Positions 4,381 through 5,210 of a stretch of 5,210 nt of DNA are shown piece after piece. Location: the NCBI GenBank assembly GCA_044370695.1, contig JBILVB010000223.1, positions 1-5,210 on the forward strand, given 5' to 3'. The translations under genes were made by a program, and so were the position numbers. The first letter of the stretch is position 1; each line of letters opens with the position of its first letter. The notes under the pieces were generated by a model. It did no database searches. It worked only from the letters and a program-made list of their open reading frames with translations, and was not told the DNA's origin. The DNA comes from JBEIFW01 sp044370695. GTDB lineage: Bacteria; Actinomycetota; Acidimicrobiia; Acidimicrobiales; Ilumatobacteraceae.

Positions 4381-5210
4381 ATGGCCGCACCGAGGGTGCT
4401 CGTGATGATCCTGGCCGGTGGTGAGGGCAAGCGTCTCGCGCCCTTGACCGCCGATCGAGCGAAGCCGGCGGTGCCCTTCGGGGGCTCGTACCGGATCATC
4501 GACTTCGTCCTGTCGAACTTCGCGAACGCCGGATACCTCAAGATCGTGCTGCTGACCCAGTACAAGAGCCACAGCCTCGACCGGCACGTGTCGCAGACAT
4601 GGCGGTTCTCGACGTTGCTGGGCAACTACGTCACGAGCGTGCCGGCCCAGATGCGCCGCGGCCCGAGTTGGTTCGCCGGTTCGGCCGACGCCGTCTACCA
4701 GAACCTCAACCTGATCAGCGACGAGCGCCCCGACGTGGTCTGCGTGTTCGGCGCCGACCACGTCTATGCGATGGACCCGCGCCAGATGGTCGAGCAGCAC
4801 CTGGCCTCGGGCGCCGGCGTCACCGTTGCGGCGATCCCGGTCCCGGTGGCCGAAGGCTCTCAGTTCGGCGTGATCGAGGTCGGGGAAGGCGATCGCATCG
4901 TGCGGTTCCACGAGAAGTCGCCGGCGCCGCCGACGATGCCCGGCGATCCGACCCGGGTCCTCGCCTCGATGGGCAACTACGTGTTCTCGACCGACGTGCT
5001 CGTCGACGCCGTGACGCCGAGCGCGCAGCGCCACACCCCGACCGACATGGGCGGCGACGTGATCCCGGCGCTCAGCGCGCAGGGTCTGGCCCACGTGTAC
5101 GACTTCTCCACCAACGAGATCCCGGGGCAGGCCGCCCACGAGCGCGGCTACTGGCGTGACGTGGGGACGCTCGATGCGTACTACGAGGCGAACATGGACC
5201 TGCTCGCCCC
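4381..5210 (+). CDS. glgC: Glucose-1-phosphate adenylyltransferase (ADP-glucose pyrophosphorylase), 3' partial
   Basis: This enzyme makes ADP-glucose and pyrophosphate from glucose-1-phosphate and ATP, the committed, allosterically controlled step of bacterial glycogen synthesis. The window holds 276 residues; the full protein is usually about 400-430, so the C-terminal beta-helix domain is missing. Seen: the nucleotide-binding motif LAGGEGKRLAPLTADRAKPAVPFGGSYRIIDF (11-42), GSADAVYQNLNLI (100-112), FGADHVYAMD (123-132) with Asp126 matching catalytic Asp142 of E. coli, the sugar-phosphate segment RFHEKSPAPP (175-184) with Lys179 matching Lys195, SMGNYVFSTDVL (196-207), and GYWRDVGTLDAYYEANMDLL (256-275). 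The position of E. coli fructose-bisphosphate-binding Lys39 is Asp25, as in other actinobacterial-type enzymes, so the activator may differ. EKS replaces the usual EKP. The start is fixed by the Shine-Dalgarno 8 nt upstream. It lies downstream of glgA in the same direction, either as an operon or with its own control in the repeat-rich gap. Confidence 0.96.
   Translation, partial: MAAPRVLVMILAGGEGKRLAPLTADRAKPAVPFGGSYRIIDFVLSNFANAGYLKIVLLTQYKSHSLDRHVSQTWRFSTLLGNYVTSVPAQMRRGPSWFAGSADAVYQNLNLISDERPDVVCVFGADHVYAMDPRQMVEQHLASGAGVTVAAIPVPVAEGSQFGVIEVGEGDRIVRFHEKSPAPPTMPGDPTRVLASMGNYVFSTDVLVDAVTPSAQRHTPTDMGGDVIPALSAQGLAHVYDFSTNEIPGQAAHERGYWRDVGTLDAYYEANMDLLA

Noticed and set aside
3420..4424. Plus-strand 334-residue frame overlapping glgA and the start of glgC
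   Set aside because: Ser/Arg/Thr/Cys-rich out-of-frame translation of glgA; the glgA frame carries all GT5 motifs.
3952..5139. Minus-strand 395-residue frame antisense to glgA/glgC
   Set aside because: His/Arg/Asp-rich shadow spanning two recognised genes and their intergenic region; no motif supports it.
1..5210. tRNA, rRNA, CRISPR array, insertion sequence or phage signature
   Set aside because: Nearly all of the window is explained by recognised coding frames and short gaps; I saw no clover-leaf, spaced direct-repeat array, transposase motif or terminal inverted repeats.

Overview
The window is very GC-rich, densely coded, and shows the strong G/C third-position bias of a high-GC actinobacterium. 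The GlgC sequence has actinobacterial-style motifs (GSADAVYQ, FGADHVY). The enoyl-CoA hydratase resembles a group common in mycobacteria and relatives. An Acidimicrobiia-like lineage would fit, but this is inference from remembered family patterns, not from a search. I see no mobile element, CRISPR array, rRNA or tRNA.

Layout. (1) Bases 1-666, plus strand: 3' part of a DUF459-type SGNH/GDSL hydrolase, its beginning cut off by the window edge. (2) Bases 700-2846, minus strand: a three-gene cluster transcribed in the order NUDIX hydrolase, unrecognised 202-residue protein, enoyl-CoA hydratase/isomerase. The first two are 3 nt apart and almost surely co-transcribed; a 71-nt gap with a perfect Shine-Dalgarno-like motif and a GC inverted repeat precedes the third. 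The cluster ends convergently with the SGNH gene over a GC-rich hairpin. (3) Bases 2933-5210, plus strand: glgA (GT5 glycogen synthase) then glgC (ADP-glucose pyrophosphorylase, cut by the window end). They are divergent from the NUDIX cluster across an 86-nt intergenic region.

Function. glgC makes ADP-glucose from glucose-1-phosphate and ATP; glgA adds that glucose to an alpha-1,4-glucan. The pair is a minimal glycogen-storage module. The most notable non-coding structure is the 62-nt glgA-glgC gap: three abutting inverted repeats, two of them short operator-like dyads, run from the glgA stop codon to the glgC ribosome binding site. The NUDIX/hydratase cluster looks like CoA or nucleotide housekeeping, but its exact role cannot be read from sequence.

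I find no convincing previously undescribed system here. The items most worth a second look are the glgA-glgC inverted-repeat cluster, the divergent residues in GlgA, and the start and leader of the hydratase gene.
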